Positions 11,598 to 26,576 are shown, counted from the first letter of the stretch. The stretch is DNA of 64,000 nucleotides from Ariolimax columbianus (GCA_036924085.1 JAVGWX010000001.1:8484681-8548680), one strand, 5' to 3'. A program made the numbers and translations. The notes: generated by a model not told the origin, from the letters alone.

Positions 11598-12500
11598 GCC
11601 CTGGAGTATCATGATGGTCCAAGGGCGTGGTGCAGATCTTCTCTTTATCTCATTGGCGCGCGGCTTCGCGTGCAGTTCTAGTGGTATGTCCACCAGAACA
11701 ACACCCTCTGTCCATCTTTCGTCAGTCATACGGAACATACGGCCGGCCCATCTGTCCTTCCGCACTGCCGCAGAGTCAACGACATCCATGAGCTCTGTTT
11801 GGTCGCGGATGTCAGGATGTGGTCTCTTTTGGGGATATTTAGGACTCTTCACTTCATTGTTCTTTTGGTAATACACAGTTTCTCTGCGTCTCTTTTGCGT
11901 AGACTCCACACTTGATACACATAAACCATTTCTGAGATAACCCTGTTATTCAAGGTGTGAACCCTGGCATTAATATCCGTATTTTGCTGGAGTATCGGTT
12001 TTATGCGGTTAAAGCTGAAAAAATCCCCCGCTCTCCTGCATGAGATCTATTTATCAATGATGTGATTGTTGTTGATGTATTGAACTGGGCAGACATGCGC
12101 ATTGACATTTCCGATGGGCTCATCGTTCAATAGCAGTTCCGCAGTAGGACAGAAAGTGGTCAGTAGAAACCGGTTTTTCTTTCTTTTTGTTCATACGAAC
12201 CACATTGCCTGCTTCATTCAGCTTGTTTAGGCTTTGTTCTGTTCTGTAACGTTGTGACCGAAGACCACGATGTCGTCGCAAAGCGTAGGTGTGAAAACAT
12301 CTCACCATCTATGTTGACACATCGATCCTGCTAGTTAAGGGACCAACAACTTCTACAACGGCAGCAGTGATCAGTTTTGTGGAGATGGTATCTCCTTGTC
12401 GTAATCCTCGGTGTAAATGTATGAAATATGGCATTTGAGCAGACCTCGGTTATCGTCCCATTGAACTGAGGTACTTTTCTTCTTTAAAAATCTTGTTTGT
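11598..12500 (-). pseudogene. RTE-like LINE reverse transcriptase fragment
   Basis: Minus-strand translation in shifting frames gives HLHRGLRQGDTISTKLITAA (motif B region, about 12420-12360), VNIDGEMFSHLRF followed by DDIVVFGHNVTEQ (motif C region, about 12310-12230), LNEAGNVVRMNKKK, and near 11700-11800 AAVRKDRWAGRMFRMTDERW, the C-terminal conserved block. RGxRQGDTISPKL and RFADDIV are RTE/Bov-B-type landmarks from known family alignments. Several frameshifts and stops show an old dead copy. No boundaries or target duplications could be found. Confidence 0.8.
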
Positions 12501-13429
12501 ACCAACAAGTATAAGAAATTATTTAAATATCATCTTATATATCATCTTAAATATCATTCAAGAGACTAAAGATGGATCTCATCTGTGGATTACGTGCTGG
12601 ATATTGTTGGACAAATAAATATAATAATCGAAACATGGTGACCTATTTAACATACTCGTGAAAATAATAAATTCGCAATGGCGAATCACTGGTCAAGATT
12701 TACATTGAGAAAACGTGAACAATAAATTAAATGCTCATATTTGAAACAATGTTTCTGAAAGTACTTTCAGGTACAGGCAACAAATTGATAGATCAAGAAC
12801 CGTCAAAGATTGACAGATCTCTATTTGAAAGGAATATTGAATGATGTAGGTAGTAGTAACTGAACGGCACTATTTCAATGTACGTCTGTCAAGAACAAGT
12901 TAAAGGTACAGTAAAGGACCTCACTTTGAAGATCTTCCTTTAACTTCCTATGAACTCCAGAGCACGTGTTACGATCACCTATGCAAATGAAGGATTTTGT
13001 CTTTGAAGCCAGCTGTCTGGATGACATTTTTACCTTTGCTACTTTTTCAAAATCAATGAAATTTCATTATCAGAAGAAATGGAATGCACCACAACCGAAG
13101 GGTATGAAATTAATAATGAATAAATACATACAAGATGCGGCGGTACTGAAGGGCAGGAATCGATAACAACATGAATAGGTAGGGCTTAATTACTGCACAA
13201 GGACAGACATAAGACGAAATGTACTTTACAGCTGTCACAAGACCTTGGTCAGGGCAAAGAACACATGAAAACACTTACGGATAACGACACAACATTGGGA
13301 ACTGATATACCAACGGAGAAAATGCAACTTAAGGCAGCAACCACGGTACAGTGACTAGGAATGTTTGAATCCCGGTATACCAGTTACGAAAGAGTTGACC
13401 ATAGATTGGTTTACAGTGGGAACTAACTC
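12501..13429. other. Unassigned non-coding DNA
   Basis: No motif that I recognise; short frames only. Confidence 0.5.
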
Positions 13430-13690
13430 TTGCTCAGAATGCGTGTCAAGACAGAAAATATGTTGGTTTGGTCATCCCATGAGAATGCAACCAAATTCAC
13501 TTTCACTGCACGCTTATTATGCAAGAGGCCCCGGCTACATGGCACGCAGAAGATCTCGTGGTTGATAAATAGATGACATAATAGCAATCCTTCATCGCCG
13601 TGGGCTTACAACGACCGACGAAAACACATGATCTAAGAATTAAGACGGAAGCTGTACACGCCTCTCACCGACATAAGTAGATCTGACCTG
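13430..13690 (+). pseudogene. LINE C-terminal fragment
   Basis: SRQKICWFGHPMRMQPNSLS is followed by GPGYMARRRSRG, a stop, then IDDIIAILHRRGLTT. The WFGHxMRM block followed by an Arg-rich stretch and a W/IDD segment is the same post-thumb signature seen at 45115-45250, so this is probably a relative of that element. Stops after RSRG and further on show decay. Confidence 0.7.
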
Positions 13691-14945
13691 ACCAAACAAG
13701 AAATGGTCACTACAGGAATATTGGACATCTGGTATTCTCTCAGACAGATTAGTGTTTGATGACAGGCAAAGATATTAATTTTTTTTCTGTAATTAAATTT
13801 AGTTTGCCTTTAGAAGATGTCAATATTAGTTTTCGTTTCGGATTCACATTTCATTATCAGAAGTGAGTTTTTTAGGTTTGTTATTTTTTTATGGTTTACT
13901 AGGCCTGGGGAAGGTGCAGTTCTAAGATGCTCAGTCTCCAGACATTTCGGTATTGACATTTAGCCTACCTATCAGTGTATAGCCTGGACACAACTATTGA
14001 GGACGCAGGTAACAGCTGTCATTGTGTGCAGTCCTCCTAGTGGAGTTTTCCCACCATTACTTCTATAGATGTGTCAGTATTGATGGCAAGTCAACATATT
14101 GACACTAACATAACTCCATCGATGTGACCTGTGGTATTTCCAGGATACGTTATGTTGCGGCCTGCCCTTGAAGAAAGTATTTGTGATGCATAGGCCACGT
14201 TGGGTGCACAGCGTTAGCAACCTTTGACCATTGTCATTTACCCTTTCAACACCACGATGTCCTTACTATGTGGCCCCCACCTACTCTAGCTTTAAAGACG
14301 CCGAGAACGATGAGTGCTTCTTCTCCGGGGCTGTTCTTGATCATTTCCTATATATTTAGCTCTGTTTGTTTTGTCAGACGATAGTAACTGTGATTTTAGT
14401 GCAAAGACTGGGAAGAAAAATATAGACCATGTGTTGCCAATGCAGAATTGTCCATATCTCGGCCTGCTTTGTTTGCTCTAAGGGAAAGGTGATACCAATA
14501 CATTCGGAACAAGACAAGCTGCAGAAGCTGCCGGATCAGCAGAGCAATGCTCTATCTGTTTGCCTGACGAGGCTTCACTCTCCGATCAGCAGGCAACCAA
14601 AGCTAAGGGCCTGGTTTGCCCTACTACAACACTCAGCCGAGGTTGCCTTTCCTCGTTCTAGGAAAAGGCATTGTAGACCTTTTGCGTGTGCTCCTTCGCA
14701 CATCGTCGGTTGTCAGATTTGGTAGAGGCTGACCAACTTTCAGAATTATCAGAAAAAACTTTGCACAGCCAAATCTGACAAAACCAGACAAGATACGCCA
14801 GTATTTGATCTGCAAGGCTTGTATTCAGAGTTTTCCGTCTCCTAGATGAGCTTTCATTGGTTTTTGAGCCAATCTGCCCTAAACTACTTGTTTTAAAGCG
14901 CCAGTCACTCGCCTTCCGCCCCTTGTGGCAAAGAAGCTAAGGATA
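13691..14945. other. Unassigned non-coding DNA
   Basis: Somewhat higher G+C than flanks from 13900 to 14900. I cannot assign it to a family. Confidence 0.45.
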
Positions 14946-15300
14946 TTAACATGACCTGTAGCGGTGATGAGGTAAATGGTCACTAACTTCTAAGACCCTC
15001 CGAAGGAGGATCGACTGAGGCCATAAGTGTGTTTTTAATAGCAAACCAACACCATGCTCTCGAGTCTCCTCAGGTTCACGACCCTTCCAGAAGAAATTGT
15101 AGTTTTTCTCCTTTAGTGAGCCACAAGAGGCAAGTCTGGTTTCCTGTCCAGCAGATATGTCCACATTTAATTGAGAGAGCTTCCTATCAATGATATTTTT
15201 CTGGCATCTCCAATCTCTGAAAGATCACCGGAGATGCCTGTACACATAGTATGCAAGTTCCAGTTTGCAAATCGACGAACTGGAGTCTTTTGTTTAAGTT
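14946..15300 (-). pseudogene. RTE-like LINE endonuclease fragment
   Basis: Minus-strand frames contain VRRFANWNLHTM (the WNVRT-like start of an apurinic-type endonuclease, about 15270), then ETRLASCGSLKEKNYNFFW (the SETR strand carrying the catalytic Glu region, about 15130-15080) and KGREPEETREHGVGLLLKT (about 15080-15020). The order and spacing match the endonuclease of copy C at 57090-57340, but residues differ enough to be another subfamily. Two frames are needed, with a stop between them. Confidence 0.8.
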
Positions 15301-15720
15301 TTTTTTTTTTTTGGTGTACAATTAACATCAGATTGTCATGTATACACTCAGCTCCAGGCACCCACTGGAGCAGGCAAATATTGACGAGTCGACACCCTAC
15401 TGACCCAGGGCTGCCCGGCTGAGGCAGACGTTAGTCGACCAATGGGATGCGATGATCTCTCCCACAGTCGAAGCTGACTCGTTGTGCCCCTTCCCCACGC
15501 CAATCTGGTGGGACTTATAACCCGTCAACTGCTAGCTTCCGTGTTTGTGTCCTCATTAATAAGCGAGGCTAGAGTGGATTCTCCAGGGCGCAAGACTGGA
15601 AGCTAAATATGGAGACGCTGGGCTGCCCAAACTGGAGGACCCCTCTCTCGGCTTTACTGGTGTAATCCAAAGGAGAGCAAAGCATGACAATTTGGCACCA
15701 GCTCAATATAGTTAAGAATT
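15301..15720. other. Unassigned DNA, possibly upstream part of the RTE-like fragment
   Basis: Moderately G+C-rich, includes a T-run at 15299-15312. It lies upstream of the minus-strand endonuclease remnant and could be its 5' region, but I have no motif to prove this. Confidence 0.35.
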
Positions 15721-15723
15721 ACA

Positions 15724-18094
<2,371 letters not shown>

Positions 18095-18357
18095 GCAGTT
18101 TCTATACACGGTCAGCGGTTTGGTATGATAAACAGTTTCTATACACGATCAGCTGTTTGGTATGATATACAGTTTCTATATCCGATCAGCTGTTTGGTAT
18201 GATATACAGTTTATATACACAATCAGCTGTTTGGTATGATATACAATTTCTATGTCCGATCAGCTGTTTGGTATGATATACAGTTTATATACACGATCAG
18301 CTATTTGGTATGATATATAGTTTCTATACACGATCAGCTGTTTGGTATGATATATAA
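18095..18357. repeat. Minisatellite, 37 bp unit, about 7 copies
   Basis: Unit starts CAGTTTCTATACACGATCAG and ends CTGTTTGGTATGATATA. Variants include TATATCC and TATGTCC in place of TATACAC. Confidence 0.93.
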
Positions 18358-18715
18358 ATATTACAGTACAACTACCGGTTAGATAAAACCGCTAGCAGGC
18401 AGGCCTAACCAGATAAAAGCGGGAAAACACAGCTAAAAGGAAAACAATGCCAAATAGACAACCTGCTTGCCATTTCGCTCTGTGTGAAGCATAGGGCAAC
18501 CACATCAAACGGTTTTCTTACAAGAAACGTTATCCACGCAATTGCAGTGGTGGTTCTATTATTTGAGGTTTTACATTAGGAGACTGTTAATGAGAAGACG
18601 ATCTTCTTCAGTCCTGTTTTATAAATGCCTTAAATGTTATTCTTTGCCTATTCTTTCCTAACCGGGAACCACTAGGATGAGTGGCATCTGTTAAAACAAT
18701 TGGGAAATACATCTC
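18358..18715. other. Spacer between two minisatellites
   Basis: Nothing recognised. Confidence 0.5.
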
Positions 18716-19525
18716 TAAAACCAGTGGGAGAGTACTGCTTTCAAACCAGTGGGAGAACACAGCCTCAAACAAGTGGGAGAACACATCTCTCAAACCAGTG
18801 GGAGGAGAGCTTTCAAACCAGTGGGAGAACACAGCTCTCAAACCAGTGGGAGAACACAGCCTCAAACAAGTGGGAGAACACAGCTCTCAAACCAGTGGGA
18901 GGAGAGCTTTCAAACCAGTGGGAGAACACAGCCTCAAACAAGTGGGAGAACACATCTCTCAAACCAGTGGGAGAACACAGCCTCAAACAAGTGGGAGAAC
19001 ACAGCTCTCAAACCAGTGGGAGGAGAGCTTTCAAACCAGTGGGAGAACACAGCCTCAAACAAGTGGGAGAACACATCTCTCAAACCAGTGGGAGAACACA
19101 GCCTCAAACAAGTGGGAGAACACAGCTCTCAAACCAGTGGGAGGAGAGCTTTCAAACCAGTGGGAGAACACAGCTCTCAAACCAGTGGGAGGAGAGATTT
19201 CAAACTAGTTGGAGAGGACAGCTCTCAAACCAGTGGGAGGAGAGCTTTCAAACTAGTTGGAGAGGACAGCTCTCAAACAAGTGGGAGAACACAGTTCTCA
19301 AACCAGTGGGGGAACACAGCTCTCAAACCAGTGAGAGAGAACAGCTCTCAAACCAGTGGGAGAACACAGCTCTCAAACCAGTGAGAGAGAACAGCTCTCA
19401 AACCAGTGGGGGAACACAGCTCTAAAACCAGTGAGAGAGAACAGCTCTCAAACCAGTGGGAGAACACAGCTCTCAAACCAGTGAGAGAGAACAGCTCTCA
19501 AACCAGTGGGAAAACACAGCCGTCA
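18716..19525. repeat. Minisatellite, 23-25 bp units with higher-order periodicity of about 121 bp
   Basis: Core CAAACCAGTGGGAGAACACA with three subtypes: GCTCTCAAACCAG (25 bp), GCCTCAAACAAG (24 bp) and GCTTTCAAACCAG after GGAGGA (23 bp). The GGAGGAGAGCTTTC subtype recurs near 18801, 18900, 19020 and 19140, so subtypes march in blocks of about 100-121 bp. The right half (19200-19520) is simpler and alternates GTGGGAGAAC with GTGAGAGAGAAC. Three overlapping plus-strand frames of 175-241 residues are repeat artefacts. Confidence 0.94.
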
Positions 19526-20425
19526 AGATGAAACAGCGATAGTTGTACTGGCAGAAGTAATAGTACAGTTATAACCAGAGTACTCCGATAACAACACTTA
19601 GCGAATTGTTTTGTTAGCTCGACTTGGAGAAACCAACAGCAAGCATTCAACAGATGTGTTATTGAAAAGGTCTGTGCTTGCTGATGTTATGAGCTCGTAT
19701 GTCCAATAAAACCGTGCCTATACTGTGCTTCAATCAATTGTTGTTATGTTATCTGTATTACATACCTCTACTGTATATAATCCAACCTTATGTTTCCTTA
19801 TCGTCATGTATCTCTTGTTACACGGAGTCTTGTGTGTTGTCACAATGTATTGCAACTTTCATTCTCTCCTAATATGCAAAACAGGAAGGCCCGCTTCATT
19901 TCAAGGTATGCGTTATACGCTTCAATTGTACGTATATATACATTAATCATTGTTTAGTAGCAATTATTAGTTGAGGTACAATACTAGAACACACAGAATA
20001 ACATACTGGGCGAGGCACCATCAACCACAATTGCGAGGGAAGTGCAAGAAACATTCTATGAGACATCATTAATGCAAGCAGAAGAATAAGAACACGAAGT
20101 GCAGTAAAACCTACAAAAAGGCTTTACTAGTGATGAAACTAATCTGTGGCCGCAACAAACAAGATCAAAGACGAAAATAGTTAATTGAAAGATTTTTAGA
20201 AAAATCAATTGCGCTCCACAGAAACGAGATACGGTTAACGAGAACACAGTAAAGTATTATAACAATAATTATTGAAAATAAAATGTCAGAGAGTTAACAT
20301 ATTTCAGCGTTTAATGTTACACATTTTATGATAAAGTATATTAGTTTTGAAGATGGGTTTACTCCACAACTTCTTTGATTGTTGAGCAAATAAATACATA
20401 TACTTCGTATGGTATTTTACCTGTA
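19526..20425. other. Unassigned non-coding DNA
   Basis: No gene or mobile-element motif seen. Confidence 0.5.
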
Positions 20426-20427
20426 TT

Positions 20428-20542
20428 GGGGGGGGGGTGGAGGGGGAGGGGTGGGGGGTCCATTAAATATATGCCTCTGACGTTATCTGTTCGGTTATCA
20501 TTCTCATTTCTCCGTCGATTGGGGGGAGGAAGGGGGGGGGGG
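20428..20542 (+). repeat. Two G-run tracts, G-quadruplex potential
   Basis: Runs of 4-9 G at 20430-20459 and runs of 6-12 G at 20521-20542 on the plus strand. Four closely spaced G-runs satisfy the usual quadruplex pattern. Run lengths in such tracts are also prone to sequencing error. Confidence 0.8.
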
Positions 20543-20705
20543 GCAAGTGCTGGGTTCGATCCCCATTACAGCTCTGGTCGTTACCCCGGGGAAGCAAACC
20601 CTTAGAAAATGCAGGAGGAAGCAGACCCTTACATTCGGATGCACTGGGCCGACAAGCGCAAAATAAAAACATAGTGCAACGCACATCGCCTTGTGGAATT
20701 GAAAA
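20543..20705 (+). mobile_element. SINE family 2, head-truncated copy
   Basis: Starts directly after a G-run with a good Pol III B box (GGTTCGATCCC). The body shares GGGGAAGCAAACCCTTAG, GAGGAAGCAGACC, GACAAGCGCAAAATAAAAAC and ATAGTGCAACG with the copy at 47778-48000. The tRNA-like head before the B box is missing. Shared body plus B box supports a tRNA-derived SINE; the family name is unknown to me. Confidence 0.8.
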
Positions 20706-22905
20706 ATAAGGCGAACGCAAAACAAAACAAAACAATAAATAAATAAATAAACAATTAGAAAAAAGAAATACAATGCTGTAAAGAAGATAACCTGTCATAT
20801 TGAAAGGAATCATAGGCAACCAGTAAACAAAGGCAATTACTATAGGCTGCATAGATGTGGTTCTACATAAGAATGTTGAGAATGAGATTAACGAATACCA
20901 ATAGATACGAGCGAGTTCTGAGAGAAGTCGGTATAATCAAGCTGGCTTCAGGCTTCTGAAACAGACCAGAAACAACACTATCGAATAACACTCGGGATCG
21001 AGACGCTGAGCAGCACATGAGCTGCAGTGGTCAGCTACCCATAGCTGACTGCTAGCGTCAGGGCCAGCGAACCATAGCTGCCAAGACCCTATCTATTCCA
21101 ATTGCACGTTTTCTTTACCTTCGATTGTCAGTCTGTCACCTTGCAGCAAGCCAAACCCAGTCTCATGTAATTCGGCTTTACTTTCCTCGCCAGTTGTTTG
21201 CAGGAGGCACGATCGTGGACTTGAAAGAGTGGGGTGGGGTTTTCTTAATCAACAAGATTTAGCTGACGCTGTTTGCTGTTAGATTCACTGCCAGAAGATG
21301 TGAACTTGTTTGTCGATGTTTAATAATGTTTTTCTTAAAATAATGTTAGTAGGTGCTTTTATTGTATTTACTACATTGCACTTAATTATTTTTGTTCTTG
21401 TCTTTGTACGTGTTTGAGGAGAAAGCTTGCTGATAATCTTCGTGTTTGTCTTTTCTAGTCCACTTGCAGAACTGACAGAACAATTGTTGTATCTTATCTA
21501 TGTACCAACAACAATAGAGTTGAACAAACATATATGTGACATCTTTGTAGATACAAATTTCTGGAATATGCTCACGCATAATTAATGTGATAGCCTTCAC
21601 CTATTCAACCAGTAAATCAATCATTAACGTTTCGACTACCTCGGAGCATAGGTCCTCACCAAATACCTGCCTAGTCTTCCTATCATGAGCCATCATTTGA
21701 ACCAGTTCCGGCCACGGCATGCCTGGTGTCTAGCCTTTCGTTTGGTTGTTTGTGTTCTTCGGTCTGCTTCCATTGTCTGCTGTGGATTGATGTTAATATA
21801 TCTACAGAAAGTACTCATAGAGGGCCATATTGTTTTAATCATTGTGCTGTGTTTTTAAAATAACATCGAGTGAAATATTTTGACACCTATTATTGGAAAC
21901 GAGTGTTCATGTAGACATTACTGTCACCCTTGTATACACATTCCCTCATTCTCTTTTCTTCTCTCAAGCTGACTAGTGCTTTTTTTGTTTATTATTCCAT
22001 ATCATCATTCAATAGCCATATTCAAATTGGCTTCGTGCATCAGAACTCACGAACTTGCTCATTCCACGGTTTGCTAGTTATTTTGAACATTAAATGTCAT
22101 TATTGCCAACGGACCACATCGTGCTGTCACTCTTGTTTGATTTCATCCTCATTTAATGATATAAGTCGTTGTGGCCTCGTAAACTATGATCATCTAGCCG
22201 TCAATATTACTAGTAATTTTCTATACACATCCCGTTTTGATGGGAATTTGATGCAGAATACCTTGTTCCGGATTTCTCCTCAGTGCACTTACCCACGTGG
22301 CAACCAGTTTACAAGTACACGGTGGGCGGCGGAGAGAGGGGGATCGGTGCAGCTGCCGGAAAAAGAAGTGGCACTTAACGACCCTGCTCAGGCCTGGCCG
22401 CTAATCAGAAAAGAGATGGCTTATGCCAACCCTAGAACCAACAAAGGGGGTCGCTAAAGTCAAGATGCTTAAGCACTCGTCTCTGACAGTGATAAACGGT
22501 CAGCGATGCCGCAAGTTTCAAGCGACACCTGGTCTCACGGGAGGTAAGACCAGAGTGCCTGCATCCCGAGTTACCTCCAGTCTCAACCAATAGTCTTGCA
22601 CTGATCCAAGGTAACTTCGGGGTGAGATTGATGACCAGCGCATATTCTTCATCACAATACAGCGCACTATACTCTAAATATAGCACACGTCACATTATTA
22701 AGACAAAACCGTCTGATGTTGCGACATCATCGCTTCGCGATGGACAATGAATATACAGAACCAAAAGCTCAGACCTCTCGAGTGCCATCATGACCGCGCG
22801 AGGACGACTTCCGGGGATATGAACATTCCAATTATCCGCTGGCTACTTTGTGGCTACAACTGCACGACTGGAATGAAAAACTGGTTGTCTAAAGACTGCA
22901 GTATT
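20706..22905. other. Unassigned DNA
   Basis: Contains one dispersed repeat at 21020-21103. A more G+C-rich block at about 22280-22640 looks unlike its surroundings and gives a 175-residue plus frame ending there, but has no recognised domain. It could be part of an unidentified element. Confidence 0.4.
21020..21103. repeat. Dispersed repeat related to 43552-43632
   Basis: GAGCTGCAGTGGTCAGCTAC followed by GCTAGCGTCAG, then CTGCCAAGACCCTAT aligns with 43552-43632 over about 80 bp at roughly three quarters identity by eye. No coding or structural interpretation. Confidence 0.65.
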
Positions 22906-22982
22906 CTAGTAAGGTAAAGTAAAGTCAAGTAAAGTAAAATAAAGTAAAGTAAAGTCAAGTAAAGTCAAATAACCAATAGCAT
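22906..22982 (-). mobile_element. Possible 3' end of a SINE family 1 copy
   Basis: On the minus strand, AGTAATGCTATTGG leads into an (ACTTT)/(GACTT)-type tail, as in the complete SINE at 31173-31440 (AGTAATGCTATGGG then TTTACTTTACTTT). Only about a dozen bases plus the tail match, so a chance simple repeat is possible. Confidence 0.4.
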
Positions 22983-23984
22983 TACTCGTCACACCGCACG
23001 ACATCAACTGATTCCAAATATCAGCAGTTGACCTCCATCTGTGCGACTTGCTAACACCAGATGATTTCAACAAATGAAATTTTTCGGAAACTAATGTAGC
23101 AAATGTAATATATCCCAGGCTGAAACCCACAAATGTGATTTATCACAAGTTAATATTAAGACTTGAAATGCCACAAAAAACCTCTCCAGGTGAGACACGC
23201 CACCGTCTGATATTAGCGATTGCGACAAGCTAGCAGCTCAAAACAACAAATGTTATATGTCAACAGCGGCCATTTACAATTGAGACATGATAACAGCTAA
23301 TTTCTGAATGTCAGATGAAACTATATTCAATCATATGTTTCTTTTTGTGGCTGATAAGTAATTATTATCTACCCTTGTAAACTCAGCTTCCGAGTACCGT
23401 TTTACGTCTGCATGGTCTCTTGCTGCTGATGACAATAAATGTATCGATTACAATGGGACGACGTTTACTGAATCCCATAATGCCAGCGATTACGAGAAAC
23501 ATTGTCAACAACAGCAAGCCAACAGGATAGTTAATATTAGAAAACTGTTTTGCTGTGTGGAGAAATCATACACAGAAAACAGCGGGTCTGATAGTTAGGT
23601 TTACAAGAAACGGGCAGGAAACAAGACAGTTCTGCCACTTTGCGTGTGCTCATTGCTTTACATTTTTATCTGTGTGTGTGTGTGTGTGTATATACAGTTG
23701 GTTACCTGCATGTCTATGTATACAGTTGGTTATCTGTGTATGGGTGTGTTTGTGTGCTCGCACAGTTGGCTATCTGTGTATGTATGTATGTATAAATGTA
23801 TGTATGTATATATGTGTGCGTGTGTGTATCTGTTTTCAACAGTTGAGGTGAACCTCTTCCTAGCGATATTAAAACACGTTGCTACGGAATCAGAAATTAT
23901 TAGTGGCACTCAAATTGGTCCAACCAGACGTTAGAAGATATTGCTTGGTAAATGTCAGGGCGATATGCAATAACCCGAGAGAAC
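22983..23984. other. Unassigned DNA with a GT-rich tract
   Basis: No gene seen. The low-complexity tract at 23668-23838 is listed separately. Confidence 0.5.
23668..23838. repeat. TG/TATG-rich low-complexity tract with embedded short repeats
   Basis: (TG)n, (TATG)n and three copies of an ACAGTTGGYTAYCTG-type segment (about 23694, 23730 and 23761). The Cys/Val/Tyr-rich frames here are artefacts. Confidence 0.8.
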
Positions 23985-24115
23985 CAGCATCTATAATATC
24001 CAATATTCGGATATGAAATTAAAAACAAAACAATCCTGGATGATATTTAATAACAGGATAGGATTGCACAAAATCAGAACACACCTGGATGGTATCTGAG
24101 ACAATATTTAAAAGT
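23985..24115. repeat. Diverged outliers of the 48-bp array
   Basis: CCTGGATGATATTTAATAAC and CCTGGATGGTATCTGAGAC resemble the 48-bp units at 24365-24705 but are separated from them by about 250 bp. Confidence 0.6.
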
Positions 24116-24364
24116 ACAGCTACAGGGTTGTTCCATAGTAGATACACTACTGTCTGCGAGTGAAGTTGTTAGAGACCTTAGTATACAAAGCTGCATGTAC
24201 GGTAGTCGATTCTTTTCCTCGCTGTCTTTTACTTGCTTAGTTGTATGTCAGGTTTTCAATTACAGATCGGTCAACTGGAACATATTGAAAACGGTATTAA
24301 TACCCCGAACCTAAACATGAAAAGCGGGTGCTTTACCTCTGAAATAATCGTTAAATTAGAACAA

Positions 24365-24705
24365 AATAGCATGGATGATGTCCAATAATGTAAGTGGATA
24401 TTACACAACAGAACACGCAAGAATGATGTCCAATAATGTAAGTGGATATTACACAACAGAACAAGCCTGGATGATGTCAAATAACGTGAAAGGATATTAC
24501 ACAACAGAACAAGCCTGGATGATGTCCAATAACGTGAAAGGATATTACACAACAGAACAAGCCTGGATGATGTCCAATAACGTCAAAGCATATTACACAG
24601 CAGAACAAGCTTGGAAGATATCCAATAATCTAAGTGGATATCATAGAACAGAGCAAACCTGGATGATATCCAATAATCTGAGAGGATTTCACAGAACAAG
24701 ATAGG
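24365..24705. repeat. Minisatellite, 48 bp unit, about 7 copies
   Basis: Unit contains GGATGATGTCCAATAATGTA then AGTGGATATTACACAACAGA. Divergence increases to the right. As 48 is divisible by three, a plus-strand frame with a 16-residue period is open (MMSNNVKGYYTTEQA-like). No initiation context or homology suggests a real protein. Confidence 0.93.
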
Positions 24706-25752
24706 ACTTGGTGTTAAACCATAATCTGGTATTTTACGTTACAAAAACAAGTCAAAGTATCTTCCAGAAATAAATAAATAGCCAACATTCGTTTTGTGTT
24801 TGTCTATTAACTTTCTTTACAAGGAAAAGTCAATTTCTATAGCAAAACGAAACAACGAAAACATGAGCTTGCTTTTCTTTAAAGAATGTATTATTTTAAG
24901 AAAACTAGTGTAACATGAGCGGAATTGTCATTATTTCGTGTAACATGGAAGGTGAAAGACACATGAGCTGGTGTTCCACTAAAACCACTTTTCAAACTGA
25001 GCGTCAAATTTGCCAACTCATAGTCAAATATTATATTAAAAACTCAAGTACAGTTAATAATATATTGGTGTTATAACATAGAAAGATCAGAATAGAAAAA
25101 AAAAATATTTACAATATCTTGTCGTGTTCCATTAATCACAACGAATATCTAAGGACTAGATATTAACTTTATACAAATATGTGAACCGCCAAATGACAGT
25201 TCGACATTAAAATCGATACTGTCCACCAGGAATTAGAAAGGACTAGATCCTAATGTAAAACTAAAGAGACGGCTGATACTTTTGTGTGAATGTTGGTGCT
25301 GAACAAATAACGGATGAGGCTAATGGAAGGATATGGAGATAACACAGAATGTGGTCGTTGGACGACAATAACCAGAAAAGAGTGCATCTAATTCTAATGG
25401 AAGTAATACATACTTTGCAAACATGACATCTCATTGGCGTATATTTTGTAGGCAAAATTCAAGCTTGAGAATTTTATTGGTTGTTATTCTCACCTATTCA
25501 AGATTTTTTTATTTTCCAGTCATGATGGCAAACTGTGTAGACACCTTAGAGCTAACCATATTTGTTGTATTCCCAGCCCATCTGACAAACAATGTAGACT
25601 TCTTTGAGTTAACCAGAGTTGGCCTAAAAGTGTCCCTGTAAACCAAATAATATGTCAAATGAATATGATATTAACATCATATATTGTGAATTTAGTATGT
25701 ACCATTTTTGCACCTGGTTATGACAAGATAATGTAATATTTTTTACTGCATA
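24706..25752. other. Unassigned A+T-rich DNA
   Basis: Nothing recognised. Confidence 0.5.
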
Positions 25753-26035
25753 CTAAACACACATCGAACACCATCTTTACACAAGATTAAACACACATCG
25801 AACACCATCTTTACACAAGGTTATACGACCACCAAACACCATCTATACACAAGATTATACACACATCGAACACCATCTTTACACAAGATTAAACACACAT
25901 CGAACACCATCTTTACACAAGGTTATACACACATCGAACACCATCTTTACACAAGATTATACACACATCGAACACCATCTTTACACAAGATTATACACAC
26001 ATTGAACACCATCTTTACACAAGGTTATACGACCT
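25753..26035. repeat. Minisatellite, 34 bp unit, about 8 copies
   Basis: ACACACATCGAACACCATCT followed by TTACACAAGATTA at 34-bp spacing. AAGATT and AAGGTT variants alternate. Confidence 0.94.
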
Positions 26036-26559
26036 TGGGAATAAAAAACAGAACCACTGCACTCCCATACATTACTCTGAATGCAACAAAAAATATATGT
26101 GCATGGGCGCTATAAAATGCATTATGTACATTTTGTTAATACAGCATCGCGAAAGCCAACAAACGGCATTAGGACAAGCCTTCCTGAATGTAGTCATTTA
26201 CAGTAATGCCCCTATGCTCCGTAGGGAGAGACATTAAAAGCAAAGAAAACGTCTTTACATATAATGAGAACAATACATACTCTGGTTACTGGATTATAAA
26301 AAAATTCTTTATAACGTCTGGTCATTAATACCAGCGAAAGCTATCATGTTTCTTGTAGCAGCGATCCGTGGTGAAACATGGATTTCAAGTTGCGGCACCT
26401 TTCCCCACCTCCTTCTGTCCCACGTATAAGTTGGGTTTTCTTCTCGACAGTTTGGCAAAAACGAAAGTCTTATTTGGATTCAGACTCGCGTCTCTTGTCT
26501 AACAGCCCGATAACGTCCTCTTTAAGCACCTTTTGATTTATGATTAAGAGTATAATCTG
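26036..26559. other. Unassigned DNA upstream of LINE copy B
   Basis: No motif seen. Confidence 0.5.
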
Positions 26560-26576
26560 TATACTGTTTATATCAT
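26560..26576. repeat. Target-site duplication of LINE copy B (5' side)
   Basis: TATACTGTTTATATCAT, repeated exactly at 29405-29421. The ATG of the first open frame overlaps its end, so that start codon is partly host sequence. Confidence 0.75.

Noticed and set aside
12966..13166. Possible small host protein
   Set aside because: 66 residues, no motif, no conserved neighbours; indistinguishable from chance.
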